NCBI GenBank assembly: GCA_947625125.1
Contig: CANQNF010000010.1
Coordinates: forward strand, 1 to 64,000
Reading direction: 5' to 3'
DNA from: an uncultured Clostridia bacterium
Lineage (GTDB): Bacteria; Bacillota; Clostridia; Oscillospirales; Ruminococcaceae
DNA: 64,000 nt
The translations under genes and the position numbers were made by a program. Each line of letters begins with the position of its first letter. Within the stretch, counting starts at the first letter, position 1. A model generated the notes under the pieces. That model had not been told where the DNA came from and did no database searches. It saw only the letters and a list, made by a program, of their open reading frames with translations. Positions 33,660 to 43,420 of this stretch are shown in pieces.

Positions 33660-36392
33660 ATGGACAAGAACTTCACCGTCGACGACATCATAAACGAATA
33701 CTCCGGCAAGACCACCGGCAGAAAGGTGAGCGACGAATCGCTCGACCTTGACGGTATAATTTCGAGTCTCGGGCATTCCGACGAGACCCCCTCGGGCGGT
33801 CAGAAGCCGAGCCCTAAGACGGAGATAATAGAGGACGTCCTTGAGATAGGCAGCAACAAATACGCCGTGGACGATTTTTCCGAAACCGACGGTGAGCCGG
33901 CGCCCGAGCCTGTGCAGGAGTCTGCGCCTGCGCCCACCTATACCCACGTCGACGAGCCGGGCGTTTATCTTCCCAAGGAGGACAGCGGAGCGTCGGAGCT
34001 CACAAACACCCAGATAATCGCCGAGCTTTTGTCTGCGGCCGAGCTTAGGGAGAAGCCCGCCGAGAAGCCTGCCGAGCCGGTGATTGATGAAGATTTCGGC
34101 TTGAGGCATGCCAAGGACACCGAACAGGGCACCGACGTTATAGAGCGGGTCCTTGAGGAGCAGGAGATACATAATCCTCCCGAGCCCGAGCCGGTCCCCA
34201 AGGAGCAGGAGCATGTTCCCGAACCGGAACCCGTGCCCGAGCCCGTGCATGAGCCCGAGCCTGCTATTGATACCGACCCCGACAAGGTCGTACCGGTGGA
34301 GGAGACGGTCCACCGTTCCGAACCCGGAATAAGACCCCTTAAGGAGAACGGCTCCAACACGGCGATAATGGAGGGCCTATTAAAGCTCAAAAAAGAGCGC
34401 GGCACCGTCAAGCACCGCGACCCCAAGGTCGACCCGGTGAACAGGGCGACGATAGATAACGTTGATTTAAACATAGATTCAAAGATACTCCCGAACACCG
34501 AGATAGGTCTTGAAGAGAACGCGACCGAGGAGGAGCGCCTTGCCTACCTGAACGCAAAGAGGCGGGAGCGCGTAAAGCAGTTCGTCATCTCCGGCGAGGA
34601 GGAAGAGGAGGAGCCGAAAAAGGACGACGTGCCCGATTTTATGAGCTTTGAGCAGGCGAGGGACATGGCCTCGAACATCTCCTCCCTTAAGGCGAGCCTT
34701 GTGGTGAGACTCTGCGTGCTTCTTATAGCCTCCGTCGTCAGCGCTTACGTCGCCATAGCGAACGACCTCGGGCTTCCCCTTATCGGCATACTTTCAAAGG
34801 CCGAGAACCAGGGCATGCCGTATCTGTTTATAAATGTGGTCATCGGTCTTATGGCATGCTTTGTAAGCTATACCGTTCTGGCAGTAGGTCTGAAGAAGCT
34901 CTTCACGCTTAAGGCGGACAGCGATTCCTTGGCGGCTGTGGCGGCATTGCTGTCGATAGGCTCCGGCATTGCGCTTCTTACCGACACCGAGCTTGTGCAG
35001 CTTTCCGTCGCGAACGTCTACATCAGCGCCGCCGTCATAGGACTGCTGATAAACACTTTCGGAAAGCTTCTTATCGTGACAAGGACCGAGCGCAACTTCG
35101 AGTATGTTTCGGGCGGGTATTCAAAATACGCCGTCATGCACATCGACGACGAGGACCTTGCCTCAAAATTCACAAAGGGCGCGCTGACCGATTTCCCGTC
35201 GCTCACGACTTCAAGAAAGACCGAATTCGTCAGCGATTTCATTAAAAACAGCTATTCCGCCGACCTGACGGATTCGTTCTGCCGCTACTTCGTGCCGATA
35301 ATAACCCTTATTTCCCTTGTTGTTGGCATAATCACGGCGTTTTTACACCCTGCCGAGATAAACACCGCTACGAGAATGCTTCTGTTCGGGCTTTCCTGCG
35401 CGGCCGGGACATACGCCATGTGCTCCTGCGCCGGCATGATGCTTGTCACTAACATTCCTCTTGCCAAGGGCTCAAGAAAATATATGCAGCAGTCGGCGGT
35501 CATGCTCGGATACTCCGCCGTTGAAAAATTCAACGACACGAACTCGATTCTGATAGACGCGGTAGATCTTTTCCCCGACGGAATGGTGGAGATAATAAAC
35601 ATCAAACCGACCAAAAAGACCCCCATCGAGGACGGCATAATCTATGCGGCGTCGCTCTGCTGTCAGACCGAATCGATTTTAAGACCGACGTTTTACAAGA
35701 TGATAAAGGGCAAGACCGAGATGCTCTTCCCTGTCGAAAGCTATATTTATGAGGACGGCCTCGGGCTTTCGGGCTGGATACAGAACAAAAGAGTGCTCTT
35801 CGGCAACCGCGCGCTTATGGAGGCGCACTCCATCGACGGGCTGCCGACTCCCGAAAAAGAGGCGCAGTATCTCAAGGAGGACACCAGCCTGCAATATCTG
35901 TCGATAGGCGGCTCCTTGGCAATGATATTCGTCGTGAAGCTGAAAGCGTCGGTCACTGTCGCAAAGGCGCTCAGGGACTGCGAAAACCAGAATCTCACGA
36001 TAATTCTTCGCTCCGTCGATTCGCTTCTGTCGATAACGAGGATAGCGGAGCTGTTTCGGGTAGCGCCGAACATGTTCAAACTCCTGCCGTTCAGGCTTCA
36101 CAGCGAGTACGATTCCTGCACGTCGTATGTTGAAAAAATGTCCTCGCCGATGATATATTCCGGGCATTTTGCCTCGCTTGCGATGCTCCTGACGGGCGTC
36201 AAGAGGCTCCAGAAGTCGGCGATAGTGGGCGTGGCGCTGCAAACGCTGTCGGCCGTTTTGGGAGTAATTTTGGCGGTAGTTTTAGCGCTCGTCGGCATTT
36301 TCCCGCAGGTCTTGGGAGCAACGGCGGTAATATCCTACGTCGTCGCGTTCGCAATAATCACGGCGATAATCCAGGCAATTGCAAAGACTTAA
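33660..36392 (+). CDS. P-type-ATPase-like membrane protein lacking catalytic motifs
   Basis: 910 residues. Residues 1 to about 310 are a soluble, acidic, Pro/Glu-rich region (repeated EPEPVP words, probably disordered). From about 340 the layout follows a P1B-type ATPase: membrane helices, then CSC (588-590) where heavy-metal pumps have CPC, then AVEKFNDTNSILIDAVDLFPDG where they have the phosphorylation site. Asp633 aligns with the phosphorylated Asp but KTGTLT is replaced by AVDLFP. The nucleotide-domain segment VLFGNRALMEAHSI is recognisable. TGDN is replaced by RSVDS (about 784), and no GDGxNDxP is present. Two or three C-terminal helices follow. It therefore cannot be an ordinary pump; a sensor or scaffold role is inference. 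ATG follows TGGAGG. Confidence 0.8.
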   Translation: MDKNFTVDDIINEYSGKTTGRKVSDESLDLDGIISSLGHSDETPSGGQKPSPKTEIIEDVLEIGSNKYAVDDFSETDGEPAPEPVQESAPAPTYTHVDEPGVYLPKEDSGASELTNTQIIAELLSAAELREKPAEKPAEPVIDEDFGLRHAKDTEQGTDVIERVLEEQEIHNPPEPEPVPKEQEHVPEPEPVPEPVHEPEPAIDTDPDKVVPVEETVHRSEPGIRPLKENGSNTAIMEGLLKLKKERGTVKHRDPKVDPVNRATIDNVDLNIDSKILPNTEIGLEENATEEERLAYLNAKRRERVKQFVISGEEEEEEPKKDDVPDFMSFEQARDMASNISSLKASLVVRLCVLLIASVVSAYVAIANDLGLPLIGILSKAENQGMPYLFINVVIGLMACFVSYTVLAVGLKKLFTLKADSDSLAAVAALLSIGSGIALLTDTELVQLSVANVYISAAVIGLLINTFGKLLIVTRTERNFEYVSGGYSKYAVMHIDDEDLASKFTKGALTDFPSLTTSRKTEFVSDFIKNSYSADLTDSFCRYFVPIITLISLVVGIITAFLHPAEINTATRMLLFGLSCAAGTYAMCSCAGMMLVTNIPLAKGSRKYMQQSAVMLGYSAVEKFNDTNSILIDAVDLFPDGMVEIINIKPTKKTPIEDGIIYAASLCCQTESILRPTFYKMIKGKTEMLFPVESYIYEDGLGLSGWIQNKRVLFGNRALMEAHSIDGLPTPEKEAQYLKEDTSLQYLSIGGSLAMIFVVKLKASVTVAKALRDCENQNLTIILRSVDSLLSITRIAELFRVAPNMFKLLPFRLHSEYDSCTSYVEKMSSPMIYSGHFASLAMLLTGVKRLQKSAIVGVALQTLSAVLGVILAVVLALVGIFPQVLGATAVISYVVAFAIITAIIQAIAKT

Positions 36393-36402
36393 ATAATAAT
36401 GT

Positions 36403-36430
36403 AACTCCCCCGGGACCCTCGGGGGAGTTT
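36403..36430 (+). terminator. terminator after the P-type-ATPase-like gene
   Basis: AACTCCCCCG paired with CGGGGGAGTT, followed by a short T-rich stretch, 10 bases after the stop codon. Confidence 0.85.
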
Positions 36431-36669
36431 ATATGCCTATTTGTGTGAGAGATATACATTATTATATATATGATCCGCGGCATATCAATAGAGGCGTCCA
36501 CTCGGCAGGAAGGACTATCTTTTGCATTGCACATTTTGTCCGCCTGCACAATTTTATGATGGCAAATTTATTAAAATCGCTGAAAATATGAAACATTAAA
36601 AAATTCTGCAATATTTTGCCCTCCCGATTCGTTTTATTATTAAACGAAAAATTTTGGGAGGGCGATTTT

Positions 36670-37233
36670 ATGATGTCAAAACAATTTAACGCCATGAAAA
36701 AAATATTTATTTTTATTTTCAGCGTTATTTTCGCATCAGTTTTTCTGACATCGCAGGCTGCTGCAAATGCTACCGGCGGTTCAATCGGCGAAACGATAGA
36801 ATTTGAAAGCATCGGGAGCATGCTCGAATATGTAAAAAATGAGCAGTGGCAAGGCGAGCGCTGGTACGACCCCTCGCAGGATTATACAAAAATCGAATAT
36901 TTGAAGCGAATGCCCGAGGAGTTGTTTCTCCCGACCGGGTACGCAGAGGATGACATCGAAAAAATAAAAATCGACGACGTGATGGTCTGGGTCTATCTTT
37001 CGGACGGAAAGCTGCTGAATTACTGGTTCACGGAGTATGTTCCGAATCAAAAGCCGACGAGCGTCTGCACGCCGACTGAATTCCGGCTTCTGCCCGGAAC
37101 AAACGACGTGTGGGACATCCCGATGGTCTATAATTTTTTTGAGCAGGACAAAGCGCCGCCGACCGCGACCGTCCCCCAACCGGCCGAGATGGCGAGGAAC
37201 AGGGCCGGGAACGAAGAAGTCAAAGAAGCGTAA
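36670..37233 (+). CDS. small secreted protein of unknown function
   Basis: 187 residues from ATG 36670 (a second ATG follows at once), 8 bases after GGGAGG. A signal peptide is clear: basic start, hydrophobic IFIFIFSVIFASVFL, and an Ala-rich cleavage site (SQAAANA). The mature part of about 150 residues has many aromatics (YVKNEQWQGERWYDPSQDY; VMVWVYLSDGKLLNYWFTEY) and ends in a Pro-rich tail. No lipobox, membrane helix or catalytic motif. I do not recognise the family. It lies alone between two terminators. Confidence 0.75.
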   Translation: MMSKQFNAMKKIFIFIFSVIFASVFLTSQAAANATGGSIGETIEFESIGSMLEYVKNEQWQGERWYDPSQDYTKIEYLKRMPEELFLPTGYAEDDIEKIKIDDVMVWVYLSDGKLLNYWFTEYVPNQKPTSVCTPTEFRLLPGTNDVWDIPMVYNFFEQDKAPPTATVPQPAEMARNRAGNEEVKEA

Positions 37234-37237
37234 AAAT

Positions 37238-37268
37238 ATCCCCCAAGGCAGATGGACTTGGGGGATTT
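37238..37268 (+). terminator. terminator of the secreted-protein gene
   Basis: ATCCCCCAAG paired with CTTGGGGGAT, followed by TT, directly after the stop codon. The other side carries AAAAAT, so it may also stop the leftward transcript. Confidence 0.8.
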
Positions 37269-37317
37269 AAAATATTTTTTTCCGGTTAAGATGGGAAATG
37301 TTTTTCTATTTATTACA

Positions 37318-38790
37318 TCACGGATACTGCGCTTCGACTTCTCCGCCGGAGGCGATAAAGTCGTCTATCGTCTTATTCAGCTCGTCTATCGAATACTGCA
37401 AGGTATCTCCGTACGCCTCCTTGACCTGCGCCCAGGACTGAACGTCGGCCGAGTGGCTGAAGCCCTCGATGTTCGCGACTGCCGAATCAACGCTGTTGCC
37501 CATTCCGGCGTCGTAGCTCATTATCACGTTGTCGGAGTTATTTACAAGATCTATCAGATAGTCGTGCATCTCAAGCATCTCCTGAGTCCAGAGATACTTT
37601 TCCTCCAAAAGCCTGCGGTCGATATCGACGACCGTCGGGTCGAGGACCTTAAATCTCATGCAGGAAACCAAGAGCGCAACGCCGTCGGGGTTCTTGCAGC
37701 TCTTTATGATGCAGTAACCGTTCGGATATGATTCAAGATAATAATTTCCGTCGCCGCTCGGGTCTCTCGGCAGGGGAACATACATAAGCTCGCCCGCGGT
37801 CATATCTCCCCATACGGCGGATATCTCGTCGACGGTGCCGGTGAAGCCCCATTCGGCGACCGGCCAGAACAGGCAAAGTCCCTCTTTTACGCCCGCTCCG
37901 TTTGTGGAGGAGTTTCTCGTCGCCCAGCCGTTAGAGTACCAGGGGTACATGCAGGTGTTGGTGCCGAGGTCGTAAAGCAGAGTGGCGGCGCGGTCGAATC
38001 CCGGCTCGTCAAGGTTTGAAACGAAGTGTCTTGTTTCGGTGTCATAGCTTACGATGGTGTTGCCGGTGCCTCTGAGAAGCCCGCCGTAGAAGTACCATCC
38101 GTCAAGGGCGTAGCGGTCTGCGTCGGGGTCGGTGAAGTCCATGCACATCTCCTCGAACACATCCCACGTCCACTCGTCGTTTGCAAAGAGTTCGGCGGGG
38201 TCGTCGTAGCCGTATTCTTATATGACTCTCTTGTTATAGGGGCAGACGGTGCCGAAAGTGCGGTCTGTGACCATCATATAAACATTGTCGCCGAGGGAGA
38301 AGTATTTATATGCGTAATCTTTCATGCCCGCCCAAAGCGGATCGTCGTAATTTATGTACTTGTTTACGGCGTCATAGAGTCCCTTTATAGCAAAGTTCGG
38401 GAAAGTGTTGGCCTCGCCGGGGTACAGGTCCGGGGGAGTGCCGCCCATTATAAGGTTGGCGACGCCGTCGTATCTCTGGCCCCACTCGACCTCTACCCAT
38501 TCTACCTTTCCGCCGTATTTTTCCTGGAACGTATAGTAGCCGGTGTTTATCATTTCGTCGTCGCTGTAGTTCTGGAACGGGTCGTACCAGGAGAACCACT
38601 GCACCGTCGAGTTGGCTCCGGGAGCGGTCGCCTCATCCGGCAGAGCTATGCCCGCGGCTCTTAAGATGGCTTCCGAGTCCTCAGTGGAGAGGGTCAGCTG
38701 CACTACCTGTCTCTTCTTATTTCCGCAGCCCACGAGGGCGACGATCATAAGAATGACGAGCGCGATGGCAAGCAGTCTTTTTAGCTTCAT
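37318..38790 (-). pseudogene. extracellular solute-binding lipoprotein gene with one in-frame stop
   Basis: Read as one frame it would give about 490 residues of a family 1 (sugar-type) binding lipoprotein: signal peptide with lipobox IVALVGCG, then YDPFQNYSDDEM, GGTPPDLYPGEANTFP, and after the break FANDEWTWDVFEEMC and ADRYALDGWYFYGG. A TAA at 38218-38220 interrupts it between NKRVI and EYGYDD, with no frame change, so a single base change (for example GAA to TAA) explains it. The second part has no ribosome site. No permease genes accompany it. Either recently inactivated or a sequence error; the two halves are otherwise well preserved. Confidence 0.85.
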
Positions 38791-38836
38791 AGTTATTCCT
38801 CGCTTTCTTTGTGAACGGCAGCGCCGTCATAATAAT

Positions 38837-38865
38837 ATGATAACTTTTTTCCGACAAATAATCAA
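38837..38865 (-). promoter_or_regulatory. promoter of the broken binding-protein gene
   Basis: Minus strand TTGATT (38860-38865), 17-base spacer, TATCAT (38837-38842), about 45 bases before the start codon. Confidence 0.55.
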
Positions 38866-38948
38866 TTGTATTTTTGCAACAAAAAATCCCGGCTTTTGTG
38901 TGCAAGATGACAAAACTGCGGAAAAATCATATCCTTAAATAATCGGGC

Positions 38949-39779
38949 CTACTTGTTTCCCACGCTGCTCCGGTACTCGGCAGGCGTCATGCCCTCGAGC
39001 TTTTTAAATACGGTGCTGAAATAGCCGGCGTTCGGAAATCCGCATTCCGAGGCGATCTCCGAGATCTGCTTCTCGGTCCTGAGCATCATCCTCTTTGCCT
39101 CTCTGACCCTCTTTTTCACAAGATATTCGTTCGGCCTCATGTTCATCGCAGCCTTGAATATCCGGCAGAGATGCTGAGGAGTGACCCCGGCTACATCTGC
39201 AAGGTCTGTCAGCGGGAAGTCCTTTTGATAGTTTTCGTCTATGTATTCAAGCACGTTCGTGATGACCCGGCTGCGCTCGTTTCTCGACTTGCTGCTCTTG
39301 TCGTCCATGCAGCGGTGAAACTCTATGAGATAGTCGTAAATAAGTCCAGAGCATGTGAAGTCGCAGTACAGCTTATCTTCCCTCTGGGATTTGAACATCC
39401 TGTCGAATATCCTTTCAAGCTCGAGCGGGCTCTCCGGCTTGACGACGACCGGCTTCGTCATCCCGAGCAGGCTTAAGATATGGTTTGCGGAATACCCGTC
39501 GAACGCCACCCATCTTACATCCCAGCGGTCGTCCTTGGGCAGATACTCGTGCGGATACTCCGCAGGCAGGAAGAAAAACGTGCCTTCTCCGACGGTCACG
39601 GCAGAGTTGTCGAATTTAAGGTACCCCGTTCCCGAGGCGCTGTAAAGAATTTGGTGCCACTTATAGCCCTGTGGGCGTGAAATGGGGTTCTGCCACTCGC
39701 TCCCGCCTATCCCGGTCAGGTGTATCGGCAGCTTCCTCGCCTCAATGTTATATGGGTACATATGGCAGTTAATGCTCAA
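38949..39779 (-). CDS. AraC-family transcriptional regulator
   Basis: 276 residues. The N-terminal cupin-like sensing domain (SAVTVGEGTFFFLPAEYPHEY) is followed by the double HTH of AraC proteins (DFPLTDLADVAGVTPQHLCR and KQISEIASECGFPNAGYFS, then FKKLEGMTPAEYR). Such proteins usually sense a sugar and activate adjacent transport or hydrolase genes. The start is probably TTG 39779 after GGGTGAT; ATG 39761 is possible. It reads in the same direction as the broken binding-protein gene downstream and divergently from the family 5 ABC/GH3 operon, either of which may be its target. Confidence 0.9.
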   Translation of the reverse strand: MSINCHMYPYNIEARKLPIHLTGIGGSEWQNPISRPQGYKWHQILYSASGTGYLKFDNSAVTVGEGTFFFLPAEYPHEYLPKDDRWDVRWVAFDGYSANHILSLLGMTKPVVVKPESPLELERIFDRMFKSQREDKLYCDFTCSGLIYDYLIEFHRCMDDKSSKSRNERSRVITNVLEYIDENYQKDFPLTDLADVAGVTPQHLCRIFKAAMNMRPNEYLVKKRVREAKRMMLRTEKQISEIASECGFPNAGYFSTVFKKLEGMTPAEYRSSVGNK

Positions 39780-39815
39780 AATATCACCCGCTTAATACTT
39801 TTTTGTTTCATATTT

Positions 39816-39844
39816 ATAATACCACACCCTTTTTGATATGTCAA
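39816..39844 (-). promoter_or_regulatory. promoter of the AraC regulator
   Basis: Minus strand TTGACA (39839-39844), 17-base spacer, TATTAT (39816-39821). Confidence 0.7.
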
Positions 39845-40410
39845 CGGCATTTTTAAATTTAACATTTCACGATTTTCAGAACATGTTTATACAGCGAAAT
39901 TTCTGTGTTTTAGTTTTTATTTTTGAATATATTATATTTTAAAATTTGAAAATCATGTTCACAATTTTAACCCGGCGGTTTTTTTAAATCGGTGTTAAAA
40001 TTCCGAAACCGGGGACTGAAGTCCCGGGCTCGGCACTGTACATATAAAAAGGTAAAATTGCACAAAAATCAGCAAAATCCACACGCCCGCCGTTGTAAAG
40101 CACTATCGCTTTACCGTAATTTATAAAAATAATTTTGTCCCTTTAAAATCCCGAAAACAGGGGTTTGCAAATGCTCAAAAGAAATTGATGAATCATCATT
40201 TGAAAAATCATATTTTCATGGAAATTCGCAATTTGCACAAAACCTTAGAAAAAATGTGAATATTTTCATTTTGATATTGACAAAATGTTTTTGACATGGT
40301 ACAATTTATGTTGTAAACGCCGCATTATGGCGGCAAAAATATATGTATGAACAGCCAGACAGGTGGCTTTTCAGAAATAAAAAAACGACAAGAAATTGGA
40401 GGTATGCTTT
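39845..40410. other. AT-rich divergent control region
   Basis: No gene. About 560 bases between the AraC regulator and the ABC operon. It holds one GC-rich hairpin (CCGGGGAC-TGAA-GTCCCGGG, 40009-40028, one mismatch) and the ABC promoter at 40277-40305. Otherwise it is A/T-rich. AraC sites would be expected here but I cannot point to a clear direct-repeat pair. Confidence 0.6.
40277..40305 (+). promoter_or_regulatory. promoter of the family 5 ABC operon
   Basis: TTGACA (40277-40282), 17-base spacer, TACAAT (40300-40305). The leader is about 100 nt and includes a small GCCGC...GCGGC hairpin (about 40319-40334). Confidence 0.75.
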
Positions 40411-42324
40411 ATGAAAAAGCTGATTGCGCTGCTTCTCGCGGTTGTGATGATGTTCAGCCTCGTCGCATGCGGCGACACACCCGCCGATGAGAACAGCGGT
40501 AACAATGACGGCAACGTCGTAGCGGATAACAACGACGCCAACACCGACGATAACGCCGGCGAAGTCGGCGACGGAACCGCCGATGACAACAACGAAGTTG
40601 CACCCGTCGGAAACGACGACGTTCTCCCGAGAGAAGAGACTCTCTACTTCGCGGGACAGCAGTGGGGCGCTGTCAACAGCTGGAACCCCATCGGAACCAA
40701 CCAGAATAACGCCATGGCTATAGCTTCCGGTGTAGGCTGGAGAGAGACCATGTTCGAGACCCTTTACATGTGGAACGCTCTCGACGGCAAGCTCTACGGC
40801 CTTTTAGCCAACGACGACTATGCCTGGAACGACGACATGACCCAGCTCACCCTTACCATCAAGGACGCTGCCAAGTGGTCTGACGGCACCGCTGTCACCG
40901 CCGCCGACGTCAAGAGAACCTTTGACGTAGGTATCGAGATCGGCAACGGCGTTGCAGGCTCCTACGGCGCTTATATCGACAGCATGGAAGCCGACGGCAA
41001 CAAGCTGACCATCAACGCCAAGCTCAACGACGCCGGTCAGCCCGTCAACCCGCTCAAGATCCTTGACTTCCTCGTACTTCAGGCCATCGCTCAGGAAAAG
41101 TGGATCGACACCTGCTATGAAAGAAACAACGGCGACGCCACCGCTATCCTCAACGACCCTGCCGACGATGTAGTATGGTCCGGCCCGTACACCAAGTACT
41201 TCTCCGACGACCAGAAAGTCGTTTTGGTACGCGACGACAACTACTGGGGCCAGGACGCTTCGATGTGGGGCTCTCTCCCTGTTCCGAAGTATCTTGCTCA
41301 TAACATCTACGCCGATAACGCCGCGGGCGAAGTAGCCCTCAAGGCCGGCGAAGTCGACGTCTGCCAGCAGTTCATCGGCAACGTTCAGAACCTCTGGCTC
41401 GAGGACGGTCTCCCGATCTCGACCTACTATGATGAGGCTCCTTACGGCATCTGCCTGACCATGCCTACCGCTTGGTTCAACATGAACATCCCCGTCATTG
41501 CCGAGAACGCCGCTTTAAGAAGAGCTATCGCAATGGCCGTTGACTATGACTCCATCATCGCCAACGCGATGACCAATCAGTCTCCGTCATTCTCCGAGGT
41601 CCCGCGTTCTCTCATGAACCCGACCGCCGGTGAGCAGGCTCTTTACAACCAGTCCGAGGTTGCCGACCTCCAGTTTGCCGGCAACGACGTCGAGGGCGCC
41701 AAGGCTCTCCTTGACGAGGCCGGTATCGTTGATACCGACGGCGACGGCTGGCGTGAATACAACGGCGAGAAGATCTCCCTTAACGCCGTTTGCCCGAACG
41801 GCTGGTCCGACTGGCAGGCTTCTATGGAAATAGTCGCCGCTGCCGGCGAGAAGATCGGCGTTGAGATCACCACTCTCTACCCCGAGTACGATATCTACCA
41901 GACCGTTTTCGTAGATCCTAACCAGACCGAGTACGCCATCTTCATGTGGTCGCCCGACGCCTCCACTCCGTCCAATCCTTGGACTCGTGTAAACCAGTTC
42001 ATGGGCATGGACTATGTAGGCATCCAGAACAACTGGTCCGGTAACTGGGGTCAGTACAAGAACGAAGAGGCTGACGCTCTTATCAAGCAGATCCCTCTGA
42101 CCACCGACGAGACCGAGCTTAAGAGACTCTACACCGAGCTTACCAGGATCTACCTCACCGAGGTTCCGTCCTTCTCGCTCATGTATCGTCCCTCCATGTT
42201 CCACACCGTCAACGAATCCGTCTGGACTAACTATCCTGCGGACGACGGCAGAAACATTCCTCCGGCAGACTGCACAGACGGCTACGGAATCCGTGCCCTC
42301 TATGAGCTGCAACTGGTCGGCTAA
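40411..42324 (+). CDS. family 5 extracellular solute-binding lipoprotein
   Basis: 637 residues from ATG 40411 (ribosome site TTGGAGG). Signal peptide and lipobox FSLVAC, then a 50-residue Asn/Asp-rich linker, which suits a long tether through the cell wall. The SBP_bac_5 fold shows TIKDAAKWSDGTAVTAADVKRT (the family signature), ALRRAIAMAVDYDSI and the late EYAIFMWSPD region. Classical members bind oligopeptides or dipeptides; close relatives in cellulolytic anaerobes and Thermotoga bind cello- and other beta-oligosaccharides. The GH3 gene at the end of this operon favours sugar binding here, which is inference. Confidence 0.92.
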   Translation: MKKLIALLLAVVMMFSLVACGDTPADENSGNNDGNVVADNNDANTDDNAGEVGDGTADDNNEVAPVGNDDVLPREETLYFAGQQWGAVNSWNPIGTNQNNAMAIASGVGWRETMFETLYMWNALDGKLYGLLANDDYAWNDDMTQLTLTIKDAAKWSDGTAVTAADVKRTFDVGIEIGNGVAGSYGAYIDSMEADGNKLTINAKLNDAGQPVNPLKILDFLVLQAIAQEKWIDTCYERNNGDATAILNDPADDVVWSGPYTKYFSDDQKVVLVRDDNYWGQDASMWGSLPVPKYLAHNIYADNAAGEVALKAGEVDVCQQFIGNVQNLWLEDGLPISTYYDEAPYGICLTMPTAWFNMNIPVIAENAALRRAIAMAVDYDSIIANAMTNQSPSFSEVPRSLMNPTAGEQALYNQSEVADLQFAGNDVEGAKALLDEAGIVDTDGDGWREYNGEKISLNAVCPNGWSDWQASMEIVAAAGEKIGVEITTLYPEYDIYQTVFVDPNQTEYAIFMWSPDASTPSNPWTRVNQFMGMDYVGIQNNWSGNWGQYKNEEADALIKQIPLTTDETELKRLYTELTRIYLTEVPSFSLMYRPSMFHTVNESVWTNYPADDGRNIPPADCTDGYGIRALYELQLVG

Positions 42325-42334
42325 TTCCTGAATC

Positions 42335-42373
42335 AAAAGCGGCCATGCTCCTGTAAGCGTGGCCGCTTTTATT
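42335..42373 (+). terminator. partial terminator after the binding protein
   Basis: AAAAGCGGCCATGC pairs with GCGTGGCCGCTTTT around an 8-base loop, followed by ATTATT rather than a long T-run. Lying between binding protein and permease, it fits a stabilising or leaky terminator that keeps binding protein in excess. Confidence 0.8.
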
Positions 42374-42399
42374 ACTACACCGTTAAAAAGGAGGAAAAT

Positions 42400-43407
42400 A
42401 TGAAAGGTTACCGCAAATATTTCGGCAAAAAGATCCTGTGGTTCATAATCACGTTCATAGTCGCCGTGATCTTAAACTTCATTCTCCCGAGGCTGATGCC
42501 GGTTGACCCCGTCGCGGCAATCACCGGTAAGCTTGCGGGCCAGGGCGCGACCGACGCTTCCGCCGTTCAAAGGATTTATGAGCATTATACTCAGGAATTC
42601 GGCCTCGACAAGCCCACCTATGTGCAGTTCGGATTATTCGTCAAAAACGCTCTGCACGGCAATTTCGGCATTTCGTTCAGTCAGTACCCGAGACCCGTCA
42701 GCGAGATAATAAGCTCCGCTATCGTCTGGACCATAGCCTTGCAGCTCCCTGCGATTTTACTCGGCTGGCTCATAGGAAACCTCCTCGGAGCGCTTGCCGC
42801 CTACATAAAGAAAGGCTTCGACAAGGTGCTCCTCCCGATTTCCCTGTTCCTGTCTAACGTCCCCGCGTTCGGAATGGCGGTAATCATGCTCGTCGTCTTC
42901 GGCGTCACGCTGAAGATAGCGCCTATAGCCGGCGGATATGCCTACGACATGATCCCCCACCTCAGCTGGGACTTCATAAAATCCGTCATAAGCCACTATC
43001 AGCTGCCGTTCTGGTCGATAGTTTTGGTATCGATAGGCGGCCAGGCGGTCGGTATGCGCTCAATGTCGATATACGAGCTCAACGCCGACTATGTTAAATA
43101 TGCAAGATTTCTCGGCATCAAGGACAGAAAGATCGTCGGCTACGTTTTCAGAAACGCCATGCTTCCCCAGGTCACCGGCCTCGCGCTCTCTATAGGCACG
43201 ATGATAGGCGGAGCGTTAGTCGCTGAGATCGTATTCAGCTACCCCGGCCTCGGCAGCACCATGTACTCCGCGGTCACGGCGGCCGACTATCCTCTTATAT
43301 CCGCCACGACTCTCATTATAACCGTGATGGTCCTTATCGTGACGTTCGTTCTCGACATCATCTACGGCCTCATCGACCCGAGAGTCAAGGCTGCCCAGTT
43401 TGAATAA
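42400..43407 (+). CDS. ABC transporter permease (DppB/OppB-like)
   Basis: 335 residues, about six membrane helices. The cytoplasmic coupling loop [26 protein letters not shown] and the following [20 protein letters not shown] are the binding-protein-dependent permease signature of the oligopeptide class. N-terminal helix [23 protein letters not shown] is typical of DppB types. ATG follows AAGGAGG. First of the two inner-membrane subunits of the uptake system. Confidence 0.92.
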   Translation: MKGYRKYFGKKILWFIITFIVAVILNFILPRLMPVDPVAAITGKLAGQGATDASAVQRIYEHYTQEFGLDKPTYVQFGLFVKNALHGNFGISFSQYPRPVSEIISSAIVWTIALQLPAILLGWLIGNLLGALAAYIKKGFDKVLLPISLFLSNVPAFGMAVIMLVVFGVTLKIAPIAGGYAYDMIPHLSWDFIKSVISHYQLPFWSIVLVSIGGQAVGMRSMSIYELNADYVKYARFLGIKDRKIVGYVFRNAMLPQVTGLALSIGTMIGGALVAEIVFSYPGLGSTMYSAVTAADYPLISATTLIITVMVLIVTFVLDIIYGLIDPRVKAAQFE

Positions 43408-43420
43408 GGAGGTATGACAG

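Noticed and set aside
33660-36392. Functional heavy-metal P-type ATPase
   Set aside because: The phosphorylation, TGDN and hinge motifs are replaced, so pump activity is not supported.
38218-38220. Programmed read-through or recoding of the stop in the binding-protein gene
   Set aside because: The stop is TAA, which is not normally recoded, and no read-through context or recoding hairpin is seen; a point mutation is simpler.
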